Below, one piece after another: positions 45,711 through 54,115 of a stretch of 64,000 bases of DNA. The notes beneath the pieces were generated by a model that had not been told where the DNA came from, ran no database searches, and worked only from the letters and a program-made list of their open reading frames with translations. The stretch's first letter is position 1; every line of letters begins with the position of its first letter. The translations under genes were made by a program, and so were the position numbers. Source of the stretch: Caldimonas caldifontis (GTDB lineage: Bacteria; Pseudomonadota; Gammaproteobacteria; Burkholderiales; Burkholderiaceae_C); the NCBI RefSeq assembly GCF_002930615.1, contig NZ_PSNX01000003.1, positions 310,001 through 374,000 on the forward strand. Direction: 5' to 3'.

Positions 45711-46637
45711 ATGCAAGCCGACCGCATCGAGGCCCTGTGGGGCCATGTCCATGCTCTGGGGGAACTGGCCCGGCAGGGCCGCTACACCGCCGCCGCCCAG
45801 CGCCTGGGCATCTCGAAGGCCGCGATGAGCCAGCGCATTGCCGAGCTCGAGCGGGCCGCCGGCGTGCCGCTGGTGCAGCGCACCACCCGCTCGGTGCGCC
45901 TCACCGAAGCCGGCCAGCAACTGGTGGAGCGCACGCGCGAGGCCTATGCCGAGATCGAGCGCAGCTTTGCCGACGTGCGCGATCTGGCGGGCGAGCCGCG
46001 CGGGCGCCTGCGGGTGACGGTGCCGGTGGCCCTGGGACGCCAGCAGATCGTGCCCCACCTGCCGGACTTCCTGCGCCGCCATCCCAAGGTGCGGCTCGAA
46101 CTCGACCTGGCCGACCGCCTGGTGCCGCTGGCCCAGGAGGGCTTCGACCTGGCCATCCGCCACACCGCGGCCCCGCCCGAAACCCATGTGGCCTGGACGC
46201 TGTGCCCCACGCGCTCTTACCTGGTGGCCAGCCGCGCCTACCTGCGCCGGCGCGGCACACCCAAGCATCCCCAGGAACTGGCCGGCCACGACGCCCTGAG
46301 CTACCCGCGCGCGGGCGACACGCCGAGCTGGTCCTTCGAAGGCCCGGGTGGCGAACGGGTGACCGTGCCCCTGCACGGGCCGCTGGCAGCCAACAACAGC
46401 GAGGTGCTGCGCGAGGCCGCCCTGGCCGGCCTGGGCCTGGCCGTGCTGCCCGACTTCAGCGCCCAGACGGCGCTGCGCACCGGTCGGCTGGTGGAGGTGC
46501 TGCCCGCGTGGCGGCCGGTGGGCGCCTTTGGCGACCACCTCTACGCCATCCGTCCCTACAGCCCCGTGGTGCCGCGCGCGGTGCAGGCCCTGGTGGCCTA
46601 TTTGCGCGAGGCGCTGGCGCGCGGCTTTGCGCCTTGA
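45711..46637 (+). CDS. LysR-family regulator of mmsA
   Basis: 308 residues from ATG 45711. The helix-turn-helix is RYTAAAQRLGISKAAMSQRI, followed by LERAAGVPLVQRTTRSVRLT. The effector domain begins GRLRVTVPVALGRQQIVPHL. Divergent to mmsA with a strong palindrome between them, so it most likely controls mmsA and itself; the second identical palindrome suggests it may also control the GMC oxidoreductase operon at 13172-14836. The effector is unknown. Confidence 0.9.
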   Translation: MQADRIEALWGHVHALGELARQGRYTAAAQRLGISKAAMSQRIAELERAAGVPLVQRTTRSVRLTEAGQQLVERTREAYAEIERSFADVRDLAGEPRGRLRVTVPVALGRQQIVPHLPDFLRRHPKVRLELDLADRLVPLAQEGFDLAIRHTAAPPETHVAWTLCPTRSYLVASRAYLRRRGTPKHPQELAGHDALSYPRAGDTPSWSFEGPGGERVTVPLHGPLAANNSEVLREAALAGLGLAVLPDFSAQTALRTGRLVEVLPAWRPVGAFGDHLYAIRPYSPVVPRAVQALVAYLREALARGFAP

Positions 46638-46639
46638 AC

Positions 46640-46668
46640 AAAAAAACGCCCACCGCAAAGGGTGGGCG
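46640..46668 (-). terminator. Hairpin with A-run, terminator-like on the minus strand
   Basis: CGCCCACC (46647-46654) pairs with GGTGGGCG (46661-46668) across a 6-base loop. Seven A bases precede it (46640-46646), which become a U run for minus-strand transcripts. On the plus strand it follows the LysR stop by a few bases without a U run, so it may end both. Confidence 0.6.
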
Positions 46669-46905
46669 ATGAAGTCCAATGAAGGACGTCGTTGGGAGAC
46701 TGTGATGCTCGATCTGCCGCGTGGGCACCTTCAGGGCGCGCTGTGGACTGCGGCGGATCTCATGTTGGTGTCAAACCCCGTGTGACAGCTCGAAACTCAC
46801 TGTACTGCGGTGCAGGCGCCGCCCCTATCCCTCTGACGGGGGATGACGGCCAAACGGAGGCTGTCAGCGGCTCAACGGTCATCGCGGGGCGTGGTGGCTA
46901 TCATC

Positions 46906-46919
46906 TTGACCGCGATCAA
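46906..46919. promoter_or_regulatory. FNR/ANR-type box upstream of the universal stress gene
   Basis: TTGAC-CGCG-ATCAA differs at one base from the FNR consensus TTGAT-N4-ATCAA. It is centred about 62 bases before the ATG; CATGCT at 46942-46947 could be the -10 for a class II arrangement. Universal stress proteins are common ANR/FNR targets in proteobacteria, so oxygen-responsive control is likely. Confidence 0.6.
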
Positions 46920-46974
46920 GCCTGCGATGGCGGCTTGGTGACATGCTGAAGCCCCTTTCCCTGGAGACCCCGCC

Positions 46975-47397
46975 ATGAAGATTCTCGTTGCCGCGGACGG
47001 CAGTACCTACACCAAACGCATGCTGGGCTATCTCGCCGCCCACGATGAATTGTTTGGCGGTGCCCATGACTACACCGTGCTGACGGCCGTGCCGGCGGTG
47101 CCCCCGCGCGCTGCGGCCGTCATCGACAAGGCCACCCTGGCCGAGTACTACGCCGACGAGGGTGAGAAGGTGCTCAAGCCGGTGCGCACCTTCTTCGAGA
47201 AGCAGGGACTGAAGGCCAAGACCCAGCACAAGGTGGGGCACCCCGGTGAAGTGATCGCCAAGGCGGCCAGTGCCGGCAAGTTTGATCTGGTGGTGATGGG
47301 CTCGCACGGCCACGGCACCCTGGGCAACCTGGTGATGGGGTCGGTGGCGACCTACGTCATCGCCCACTGCAAGACGCCCGTCCTGCTGGTGCGCTGA
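46975..47397 (+). CDS. Universal stress protein, UspA family
   Basis: 140 residues. MKILVAADGSTYTKRMLGYL is the family opening and VVMGSHGHGTLGNLVMGSVA contains the G-x2-G-x9-G(S) nucleotide-binding signature, so this is an ATP-binding type. Its role is persistence under stress or low oxygen. The FNR-like box upstream supports induction under oxygen limitation. A ribosome-binding site CTGGAG lies 10 bases before the ATG. Confidence 0.92.
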   Translation: MKILVAADGSTYTKRMLGYLAAHDELFGGAHDYTVLTAVPAVPPRAAAVIDKATLAEYYADEGEKVLKPVRTFFEKQGLKAKTQHKVGHPGEVIAKAASAGKFDLVVMGSHGHGTLGNLVMGSVATYVIAHCKTPVLLVR

Positions 47398-47427
47398 GGC
47401 GCCCCCGGCCCCGGGGACATCGTGTCC

Positions 47428-48042
47428 TCAGTGGGCCGGCCCACGCAGGCCGTCGAAGCAGGTGGACAGCAGGTACTGGATGATCTGCTCGTCGGTGTGC
47501 TGCCCACCGGCTTTGAGGAAGCCCAGCACCGGGTCACAGGCCCGGGCAAACAGGGTGTAGAGCACCACCTCGGGCGGGAGCCCGGGGTTGAGGTCGCCGG
47601 CGCTCTGGGCTGCCACGATCCACTCGCCCAGCCGGTCGCTGAGCGTGATCAGGCGGTCCATGTACTCGCGATTGCCGATCAAGGCCTGGCGCAGCGTGGA
47701 ATTCTGGGAGGGCAGCGACGGCATCTCGCCGGCCAGTTGCACCTCCATCGTCCAGCGGGCCACAGCGCGCAGTTTGTCCACCGGTGACCGCGTTGCATCC
47801 GCCGCCAGCGGTGCCGTGAAATCGAGGGCCCGCTGAAGCACCCGGATCATCGCCGCCGCCGCCAGTTCTTCCTTCGACGTGAAGTGCTTGTAGAGGCTCG
47901 CCTTGGCGATGCCCACATCGGCGGCGACCTCATCGACCGTCATCACGTCGAAGCCCTTCTCGGCGAGCAGCCGATTGACCGAGGTGACGATGGCGTCCTC
48001 GCGGGCGCGCAGGACTTGTTCCTTGAATGAGATCCGGGCCAT
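47428..48042 (-). CDS. TetR-family transcriptional repressor
   Basis: 204 residues from MARISFKEQVLRAREDAIVT. The helix-turn-helix region is MTVDEVAADVGIAKASLYKH, followed by FTSKEELAAAAMIRVL. The ligand-binding C-terminal half is helical and not diagnostic. A perfect 11-base-arm palindrome lies 53 bases upstream of its start, before the divergent fasciclin gene. It likely represses itself and that gene. Confidence 0.9.
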   Translation of the reverse strand: MARISFKEQVLRAREDAIVTSVNRLLAEKGFDVMTVDEVAADVGIAKASLYKHFTSKEELAAAAMIRVLQRALDFTAPLAADATRSPVDKLRAVARWTMEVQLAGEMPSLPSQNSTLRQALIGNREYMDRLITLSDRLGEWIVAAQSAGDLNPGLPPEVVLYTLFARACDPVLGFLKAGGQHTDEQIIQYLLSTCFDGLRGPAH

Positions 48043-48094
48043 GGCGCCCATTGTAAACCCGGCTGGCACAAACCTGACGGAGGGGTCAAAAACA

Positions 48095-48126
48095 AACTGT
48101 TTCGTCTAATGAAATACGAAACAGTT
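48095..48126. promoter_or_regulatory. Perfect palindrome, probable TetR operator
   Basis: AACTGTTTCGT (48095-48105) and ACGAAACAGTT (48116-48126) are perfect 11-base arms separated by 10 AT-rich bases. The site lies between the divergent TetR gene (start 48042) and the FAS1 lipoprotein gene (start 48240). Arms of GTTTCGT type are frequent operators of TetR/AcrR proteins. Confidence 0.75.
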
Positions 48127-48239
48127 GAAAAAATAAACTGAGCAGTTATATTTCTGCCCATCCGGTCACCGAAGCAATGCAGGTCATGACTTCGGACCCG
48201 GACGGGAGGGGCATCCGGATTCGTTTCAGGAGAACCCCA

Positions 48240-49220
48240 ATGTCTCGATGGCTCAAAAGCATGCTCGTGGCCTCTTCGGTGGCCTTCCTTGCCGCCTGTG
48301 GCGGTGGTGACGATGACGACGATGCCGTGGCATCGCAGAACATCGTCCAGATCGCGCAGGGCAACCCTGCGTTCAGCACCCTCGTTGCGGCCGTCGTGAA
48401 GGCCGACCTCGTGGATGCGCTGTCCGGCGACACCCAGCTGACCGTCTTTGCCCCGACCAACGAGGCCTTCGACGCCGCGGCACAGGCCATCGGCCTGGCC
48501 GATGGCACGGCCCTGGTGGAGACGCTGCCCGCCGACGCGCTGGGCAAGATCCTCACCTACCACGTGGTGGCGGGCGACAACCCCTCCACGTCGCTGACGG
48601 CCGGCACCCTGCCAACGCTCTATACCTTCGAGGACAGCGCCGCCACCCTCGGTCTCAGCCTGACCGGCGGGGTGATCCTCACGGACGCCCTGGGGACCAC
48701 GGCCAACGTCACCACGCCCGACATCGACGCCAGCAACGGCGTGATCCACGTCATCGACAAGGTGCTGGTGCCCCCCGGCGTGCTCGACATCGTGCAGATG
48801 GCGCGGCTCAACCCGACGTTCTCGACCCTGGTCGCGGCTGTCGAGGAAGCCGACCTGGTCGCCACGCTGTCGGGCACGGGCCCCTTCACGGTGTTCGCCC
48901 CGACCAACGACGCCTTTGCCGCGGCGCTGGCCGAGCTGGACCTGACGGCCGAGCAACTGCTGGCCTCGCCGGACCTCGCCGCCATCCTGACCTACCACGT
49001 GGTGGGCGGTGATCTGCGGGCGGCCGACGTGGTGGCCCTCGTCAGCGGTGGCGCGGCCGACGTGACGACCGTCCAGGGCGACACCTTCAATGTGAGCCCC
49101 GCCCTGGTCATTACAGACGGTCGTGCGCGCACGGCCAACCTCGTCGCCACCGACGTGGTGGCCAGCAATGGGGTGATCCATGTGATCGATGCGGTCATTC
49201 TGCCGCCCGTTGCCCCCTGA
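48240..49220 (+). CDS. Fasciclin (FAS1) lipoprotein with two FAS1 domains
   Basis: 326 residues from ATG 48240 (CAGGAGAACC upstream). A lipoprotein signal [20 protein letters not shown] has the lipobox LAAC, so it is lipid-anchored, with a glycine/aspartate linker. Two FAS1 domains follow: [20 protein letters not shown] with [13 protein letters not shown], ending [15 protein letters not shown], and the second [20 protein letters not shown] with [14 protein letters not shown], ending [17 protein letters not shown]1 domains mediate adhesion. Probably repressed by the divergent TetR protein. Confidence 0.92.
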   Translation: MSRWLKSMLVASSVAFLAACGGGDDDDDAVASQNIVQIAQGNPAFSTLVAAVVKADLVDALSGDTQLTVFAPTNEAFDAAAQAIGLADGTALVETLPADALGKILTYHVVAGDNPSTSLTAGTLPTLYTFEDSAATLGLSLTGGVILTDALGTTANVTTPDIDASNGVIHVIDKVLVPPGVLDIVQMARLNPTFSTLVAAVEEADLVATLSGTGPFTVFAPTNDAFAAALAELDLTAEQLLASPDLAAILTYHVVGGDLRAADVVALVSGGAADVTTVQGDTFNVSPALVITDGRARTANLVATDVVASNGVIHVIDAVILPPVAP

Positions 49221-49251
49221 GTCCCGTTCCCTTCAACCAAGGAGTCTTTCC

Positions 49252-49707
49252 ATGAAGAAACTGCTGATCGCCACCGCCCTGAGCCTCGGCCTGAGCGCCG
49301 CCGCCTGGGCCAAGGACATCGTCGACACCGCCGTCTCGGCCGGCTCGTTCAAGACCCTGGTCGCCGCTGTCCAGGCCGCGGGCCTGGTCGACACCCTGAA
49401 GGGCCCCGGCCCGTTCACGGTGTTCGCCCCCACCGACGAGGCCTTCGCCAAGATCCCCAAGGCCCAGCTCGACGCGCTGCTGGCCGACAAGGCCAAGCTG
49501 ACGGCCGTGCTGACCTACCACGTCGTGCCGGGCAAGGTCATGGCCGCTGACGTCAAGGCCGGCAAGGTCAAGACCGTGCAGGGCCAGGAACTGACCATCG
49601 GCACGATGGGGGGTGTGACGGTGAACAACGCCCGCGTGACGGCCACGGATGTGACCGCGAGCAATGGTGTGATCCATGTGATCGACACCGTGGTGCTGCC
49701 GCAGTAA
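49252..49707 (+). CDS. Secreted single-domain fasciclin protein
   Basis: 151 residues. A Sec signal peptide ([20 protein letters not shown]) is followed by one FAS1 domain ([20 protein letters not shown] with [31 protein letters not shown] and [14 protein letters not shown]). It lies 31 bases after the two-domain lipoprotein gene and shares its closing motif, so the pair probably arose by duplication and is co-transcribed. Exported to the periplasm or outside; an adhesive or surface role is inferred. A terminator follows. Confidence 0.92.
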   Translation: MKKLLIATALSLGLSAAAWAKDIVDTAVSAGSFKTLVAAVQAAGLVDTLKGPGPFTVFAPTDEAFAKIPKAQLDALLADKAKLTAVLTYHVVPGKVMAADVKAGKVKTVQGQELTIGTMGGVTVNNARVTATDVTASNGVIHVIDTVVLPQ

Positions 49708-49753
49708 ACCTCAGGGCAACACGCGGGGCAGCCTGGCGCTGCCCTTCAAGGAC

Positions 49754-49777
49754 CGGCCCGCCACGAGCGGGCCGTTT
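49754..49777 (+). terminator. Rho-independent terminator of the fasciclin operon
   Basis: CGGCCCGC (49754-49761) pairs with GCGGGCCG (49767-49774) over a 5-base loop, followed by TTTCCGTT. It lies 46 bases after the FAS1 stop, and just before the end of a small convergent gene. Confidence 0.75.
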
Positions 49778-49783
49778 CCGTTC

Positions 49784-49990
49784 TCAGACGCCGTAGTGAC
49801 TGAACACGTCCTCGACACGACGCCCCAGGGAGTCGTCGTCGCCGCGGCCGTGGTAGGCCGGCGCCGGGACGGTGCCGCCCAGGCAGGCCTCAAGGCCCAG
49901 CTCGGTGCCGAGGTCGGCCGGGTCGGGTTGGTAGGCCGGCGCCGCAGGCGTCGGGGGCTGGGTCCAGGGGGGCAGCGAGAAGCGGGCCAT
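49784..49990 (-). CDS. Hypothetical small protein, 68 residues
   Basis: ATG 49990 has AAGG 6-9 bases upstream. The product is MARFSLPPWTQPPTPAAPAY, then QPDPADLGTELGLEACLGGT, then VPAPAYHGRGDDDSLGRRVE and DVFSHYGV. Proline-rich start, acidic C-terminal half, no signal peptide or membrane segment. Unknown family. Isolated between two convergent neighbours and the PhoD gene. Confidence 0.6.
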   Translation of the reverse strand: MARFSLPPWTQPPTPAAPAYQPDPADLGTELGLEACLGGTVPAPAYHGRGDDDSLGRRVEDVFSHYGV

Positions 49991-50141
49991 GATGCACCTT
50001 CTTTCGGGCACCGCCACGTGGCCGTGCCTTGTCTCATGCATCGGCAGTTTGCGCCTGCGCTGAAGTCCGCGATATCCCGAGTTGGAGGGGGATGTGGCGC
50101 CTATTGCACGTTCGTGCCCCCTTGGTCGCGGGGTGGGACGC

Positions 50142-51740
50142 TCAGGGCTCGATCGCCGGGGCCGGCGACGGCCCTTCCGGGTGCTCCGCCTGCACGCCGG
50201 CACGCCCGCTCTCCACGGCATAGACCGCTTGCGTGTGCAGCCGTGCCTCGGCGGCCACCGGGAAGCGTGTGGCGCGGAACTCGGCGCGGGCGTGCTGGGC
50301 ATCCAGGCTCAGCAGCACGTAGCCGCGCTCGTCCGAGCGTGCGTGCTTCAGGTCGGGATTGCTCGAGCGCACCAGGCCCTGCGCATAGCCCGGCAGGCCC
50401 CGGGTGGTGATCGACGTCGTGACGAACTCGCTTGCCACCACCGGTGAGCGCGACTCGTTCGGGATCACGCGCAGGTCGGCGGCCACATGGCGATGCACGT
50501 CGCCGCCCAGGGCGATGACGTTGCCGATGCGGGCCTCGGCGATGCCCGCCAGCAGCCGCTCGCGCGCCGCCGGGTAGCCGTCCCAGGCATCGGTGAAGAG
50601 TCGCCGGCCCAAGGGGGTGGCCACGCTCCACGGACTGATCTGGCTGCCCTGGCCGAGCAGCTTCCAGTGCCGCAGGCTGTGGGCCAGCCCCCGCTGCAGC
50701 CAGGCCTCCTGCTCGAAGCCGAGCATGGTGCGCTGCGGGTCCATCAGCTCGGCGCAGGCGCCGCTGATGCGTCCACCAACGGGGCGCTCGGCGCTCGGGC
50801 AGGCATGGGGCGAGCGGAACTGCCGCCCGTCCAGGGTCCACAGCTCGGCCAGCCGGCCCCAGGTGTAGCGGTGGTGGATGCGCATGTCCGGCCCCTGGGG
50901 TGCCATCCAGGGCGCCAGTGGCAGGTGTTCGAAATAGGCCTGGTAGGCCGCCGCACGCAGGGCCAGGAAGGCCTGCGGGTCCCGGTGCAGCGGGCCGCGA
51001 TCGGCTGCGTAATCGTTCTCGACCTCGTGGTCGTCCCAGGTCAGGATCCAGGGGTGGGCGGCATGGGCCGCCCGCAGGTCGGGATCGAGCTTGTACTGGG
51101 CGTGATGGCGTCGGAATCCGGCCAGCGTGGTGGGGCGGGGGCCATGACGGCGCAGCCGGAAGTCGGGGTTGCTGGTCTCGTAGAGGTAGTCGCCCACGAA
51201 GAGCACGACGTCCAGGTCCTGGCGGGCGATCTCGCGGTGCGCGACGAAGTGCCCCTGCTCGTAATGCTGGCAGGAGGCGAGCGCAAGGCGCAGCAGGCCC
51301 ACCTCGGCATCGTCGGGCGGGGCCGTGCGCGTGCGGCCCACCGGGCTGGTGGCACCGCCGCAGTGGAAGCGGTAGTGGTAGACCCGTCCTGGCGGCAGGC
51401 CCTTCACGTCCACGTGCACGGCATGCGCCCGCTCGGGGCCGGTCCACACCTCGCCGCGCTGGCGCACCTGGCCGAAGTGTTCGTCGTCGGCGAGCTCCCA
51501 CTGCAGCTTGACGGCCACGGGCGGCATGCCCCCGCCGGTCTCCAGGGGCTGTGGCGCCAGGCGCGTCCACAGCACCACACCGTCGGGCCGCGGCATGCCG
51601 CTGGCCACACCCAGCGTGAACGGGTCGTCGGTGAAGCGTGGGGCCTCGGGCCGTGCCAAGACCGGGGCGGCCAGGCGGGCCAGGGCCAGGGCGGCGCCGG
51701 CCCGGGCGAGTTGCTGCAAAGTGGCGCGGCGGTCGAGCAT
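50142..51740 (-). CDS. phoD: PhoD-family alkaline phosphatase
   Basis: 532 residues with a signal sequence LARAGAALALARLAAPVLAR. FTLGVASGMPRPDGVVLWTR is the PhoD N-terminal domain opening; LFVGDYLYETSN and TWDDHEVENDYAADR are metal-site blocks, and IALGGDVHRHVAADL and VVASEFVTTSITTRG are late ligands. PhoD is a periplasmic phosphodiesterase/phosphatase using calcium and iron. A second phosphatase besides the PhoX protein in this window. It is followed on the minus strand by nothing closely spaced. Confidence 0.92.
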   Translation of the reverse strand: MLDRRATLQQLARAGAALALARLAAPVLARPEAPRFTDDPFTLGVASGMPRPDGVVLWTRLAPQPLETGGGMPPVAVKLQWELADDEHFGQVRQRGEVWTGPERAHAVHVDVKGLPPGRVYHYRFHCGGATSPVGRTRTAPPDDAEVGLLRLALASCQHYEQGHFVAHREIARQDLDVVLFVGDYLYETSNPDFRLRRHGPRPTTLAGFRRHHAQYKLDPDLRAAHAAHPWILTWDDHEVENDYAADRGPLHRDPQAFLALRAAAYQAYFEHLPLAPWMAPQGPDMRIHHRYTWGRLAELWTLDGRQFRSPHACPSAERPVGGRISGACAELMDPQRTMLGFEQEAWLQRGLAHSLRHWKLLGQGSQISPWSVATPLGRRLFTDAWDGYPAARERLLAGIAEARIGNVIALGGDVHRHVAADLRVIPNESRSPVVASEFVTTSITTRGLPGYAQGLVRSSNPDLKHARSDERGYVLLSLDAQHARAEFRATRFPVAAEARLHTQAVYAVESGRAGVQAEHPEGPSPAPAIEP

Positions 51741-51755
51741 GGGCGCGATGTTGCC

Positions 51756-52676
51756 TCAGACCGGGGCTTGCAGTACCTGACGCGCACCCGCCACGAGGGC
51801 CTGGCCGATGCGGTCGAGCAGGCTGGCCCGCGCCACCGGGCGGCGTTCGTCGCCCAGCCGCCACTGGTGCCAGTGCAAGGCAATGGGCAGCCGCACGTCC
51901 GGGTGCAGCACCTGCAGTTCCCCACGTTCGACGTGGGGCCGCACCTGCAGTTCCGGGGCCACGCCCACCCCCCAGCCCATCACGGCCGCGCGCACATAGG
52001 CGTCGGACGAGGGCACGAAGCGCTCGCGCAACCGAGGCGACCGCACCCCAAAGGCCCGGCTCACCCACTGGGCCTGCATGTCGTCCTTGCGGTTGAACAC
52101 CAGGAAGGGGGTCTCGGCAAAGTTGCGCCGGTGCAGACCGTTGGGCAGCTCACGGTCGAGGAAGGCCGGGCTGGCCACGGCCACATAGGGCATCACGCCC
52201 AGCGGTGTGACGCGGCAGCCCTGCAGGGCCTCGCGCACGGTGCTCACACAGCCCAGCACCGCGCCCTGGCGCAGCCAGTCGTGGGTGAAGTCCTGGTCGT
52301 CCACCACCAGCTCCAGCGACACGCCTTCATGGACCAGGGCGTCAAGGGCCGGCGGCACCCAGGTCGCCAGGCTGTCGGCGTTCACGGCGATCGGCAGCCG
52401 GTCGTCACCCCCGCCGGCCGCGTCGAGCTCGCGCGCCACGTCGGCACGCAGGGCCTGCCATTGACGGGCGAAGCGCAGCAGCACCTTGCCCGATTCGGTC
52501 AGACGCAGGGGCCGCGAACGCACCACCACCGGCTGGCCGAGCTGGGCCTCCAGGGCGCGCAGCCGCTGCGAGACGGCCGACTGGGTGATGGCCAGCCGCG
52601 CGGCGGCGCGCTCGAAGCTGCCTTCGTCCACCAGGGCGGCCAGGCATTCCAGGGCGGCGGGATCGAGGTCTTTCAT
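51756..52676 (-). CDS. argP: LysR-family regulator ArgP/IciA
   Basis: 306 residues from MKDLDPAALECLAALVDEGS. The helix-turn-helix FERAAARLAITQSAVSQRLR, then ALEAQLGQPVVVRSRPLRLT, is characteristic of ArgP. In E. coli ArgP responds to lysine/arginine and activates the exporter ArgO, dapB and others. Here it is divergent from dadA with 122 bases between, so a role in D-amino acid catabolism is possible. Start codons at 52709 and 52676 are available; the latter gives the family N-terminus. Confidence 0.9.
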   Translation of the reverse strand: MKDLDPAALECLAALVDEGSFERAAARLAITQSAVSQRLRALEAQLGQPVVVRSRPLRLTESGKVLLRFARQWQALRADVARELDAAGGGDDRLPIAVNADSLATWVPPALDALVHEGVSLELVVDDQDFTHDWLRQGAVLGCVSTVREALQGCRVTPLGVMPYVAVASPAFLDRELPNGLHRRNFAETPFLVFNRKDDMQAQWVSRAFGVRSPRLRERFVPSSDAYVRAAVMGWGVGVAPELQVRPHVERGELQVLHPDVRLPIALHWHQWRLGDERRPVARASLLDRIGQALVAGARQVLQAPV

Positions 52677-52798
52677 AAGTACTGCTAATGTAATCGGAAC
52701 AATATTCATCCGACTTCACGACGGGGCCGGCCCTGCCCACAATCCCGCCAAGGAGCGGCGCCCGCCATGCGTGCGCCCTGGAATCCAAGGAGTCGATC

Positions 52799-54115
52799 AT
52801 GCGAGTCATCGTTCTGGGCGCCGGCATCGTGGGCATCAGCACCGCCTGGTACCTGCTCGAGGAGGGCCACGAGGTCACCGTGATCGACCGCCAGCCCGAT
52901 GCCGCGCTGGAAACCAGCTTTGCCAACGGCGCGCAGATCTCGGTGAGCTTCTGCGAGCCCTGGGCCAGCGCCGGCGCGCCGCTGAAGGTGCTGAAGTGGC
53001 TGGCGCGCGACGACTCGCCGCTGCTCTTCCGTCCCAGGCTCGACCCGCACCAGTGGCTGTGGGGCCTGAGCTTCCTCACCCAGTGCACCGACGCCGCCTT
53101 CGAGCGCAACGTGCGCCAGCTCGTGGCGCTGGGCCGCTACAGCCATGAGTCGCTGAAGTCGCTGGTGGCCGACACCGGTATCCAGTACGAGCGCCTGGAG
53201 CGCGGCATCCTGCACTTCTTCTCCAGCCAGAAGGACTTCGAGGACGGCGCGGCCGGTGCCGAGCTGATGCGCAAGTACGGCGTGGACCGCCGCGTGCTCA
53301 GCCGCGAGGAGGTCCTGAAGATCGAGCCGGCGCTGGCGGCCTACGGCCCCGGCATCCATGGCGGCACCTACACGCCCAGCGATGAATCGGGCGATGCGCG
53401 CGTCTTCACGCAGCAACTCGCGCGCCGCTGTGCCGAGCGCGGCGCCACCTTCCTGTACGAGCACGACATCCTGGGCCTGGACGTCGCCGGCGGTCAGGTC
53501 AGCGGTGTGCGTGTGGGCGACATGCGCGGCGGCCAGCGCCGCACGCTGGTGGCCGACGCCTACGTGGCCGCGATGGGCTCCTACACCGCGCCGCTGCTGC
53601 GCCCGCTGGGCGTGTCGCTCAACATCTACCCCGCCAAGGGCTACTCGGCCACGCTGCGCCTGAAGCAGCCCGAACGCGCCAGCACCGTGAGCCTGCTCGA
53701 CGACGGCCGCAAGATCGCCATCTCACGCCTGGGCGACTGCGTGCGCATCGCCGGCACGGCCGAACTGGCCGGCTTCGACACCCGCCTGGACACGCCCACC
53801 GCGAAGGTGCGCTGCCAGTCGCTGCTCACGCGCTACGAACAGCTCTTCCCCGGCGTGGCCGACCTGAGCGAGCCCAACTTCTGGACCGGCCTGCGCCCCA
53901 GCACGCCCACCAACATCCCCTACATCGGCCGCACCCGCCTGGGCAGGCTGTGGGTGAATGCCGGTCACGGCACGCTGGGCTGGACCCACGGGGCCGGCTC
54001 GGGCCGCGCCCTGGCCGAGCTCATGAGCGGCAAGCGTCCGGCGCTGGACTTCGGCTTCTGCGGACCGCAGGTCAGCAGTACAAAGTCCGCCCGCTTGCGC
54101 CGCGCCACGGCCTGA
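52799..54115 (+). CDS. dadA: D-amino acid dehydrogenase
   Basis: 438 residues. FAD-binding GAGIVGISTAWYLLEEGHEV begins at about residue 7. Family blocks ETSFANGAQISVSFCEPWAS and YPAKGYSATLRLKQPERAS follow, and the end NAGHGTLGWTHGAGSGRALA is typical of DadA. It deaminates D-amino acids such as D-alanine and passes electrons to the respiratory chain at the inner membrane. The usual partner dadX (alanine racemase) is not adjacent. Confidence 0.93.
   Translation: MRVIVLGAGIVGISTAWYLLEEGHEVTVIDRQPDAALETSFANGAQISVSFCEPWASAGAPLKVLKWLARDDSPLLFRPRLDPHQWLWGLSFLTQCTDAAFERNVRQLVALGRYSHESLKSLVADTGIQYERLERGILHFFSSQKDFEDGAAGAELMRKYGVDRRVLSREEVLKIEPALAAYGPGIHGGTYTPSDESGDARVFTQQLARRCAERGATFLYEHDILGLDVAGGQVSGVRVGDMRGGQRRTLVADAYVAAMGSYTAPLLRPLGVSLNIYPAKGYSATLRLKQPERASTVSLLDDGRKIAISRLGDCVRIAGTAELAGFDTRLDTPTAKVRCQSLLTRYEQLFPGVADLSEPNFWTGLRPSTPTNIPYIGRTRLGRLWVNAGHGTLGWTHGAGSGRALAELMSGKRPALDFGFCGPQVSSTKSARLRRATA

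Larger units (their letters stand above)
46638..46974. other. Intergenic region between lysR and the universal stress gene
   Basis: About 340 bases containing a hairpin at its left end and an FNR-like box 56 bases before the universal stress gene. A 26-codon frame (start 46705, MLDLPRGHLQGALWTAADLM) is open, but it has no evidence beyond a start codon and I do not call it. Confidence 0.5.

Noticed and set aside
46705-46785. 26-codon frame upstream of the universal stress gene
   Set aside because: Only a start and stop; no further sign of being a gene.
50487-52688. 733-codon open frame on the plus strand
   Set aside because: Antisense to phoD and argP, both of which have full family motifs; no recognisable domain.
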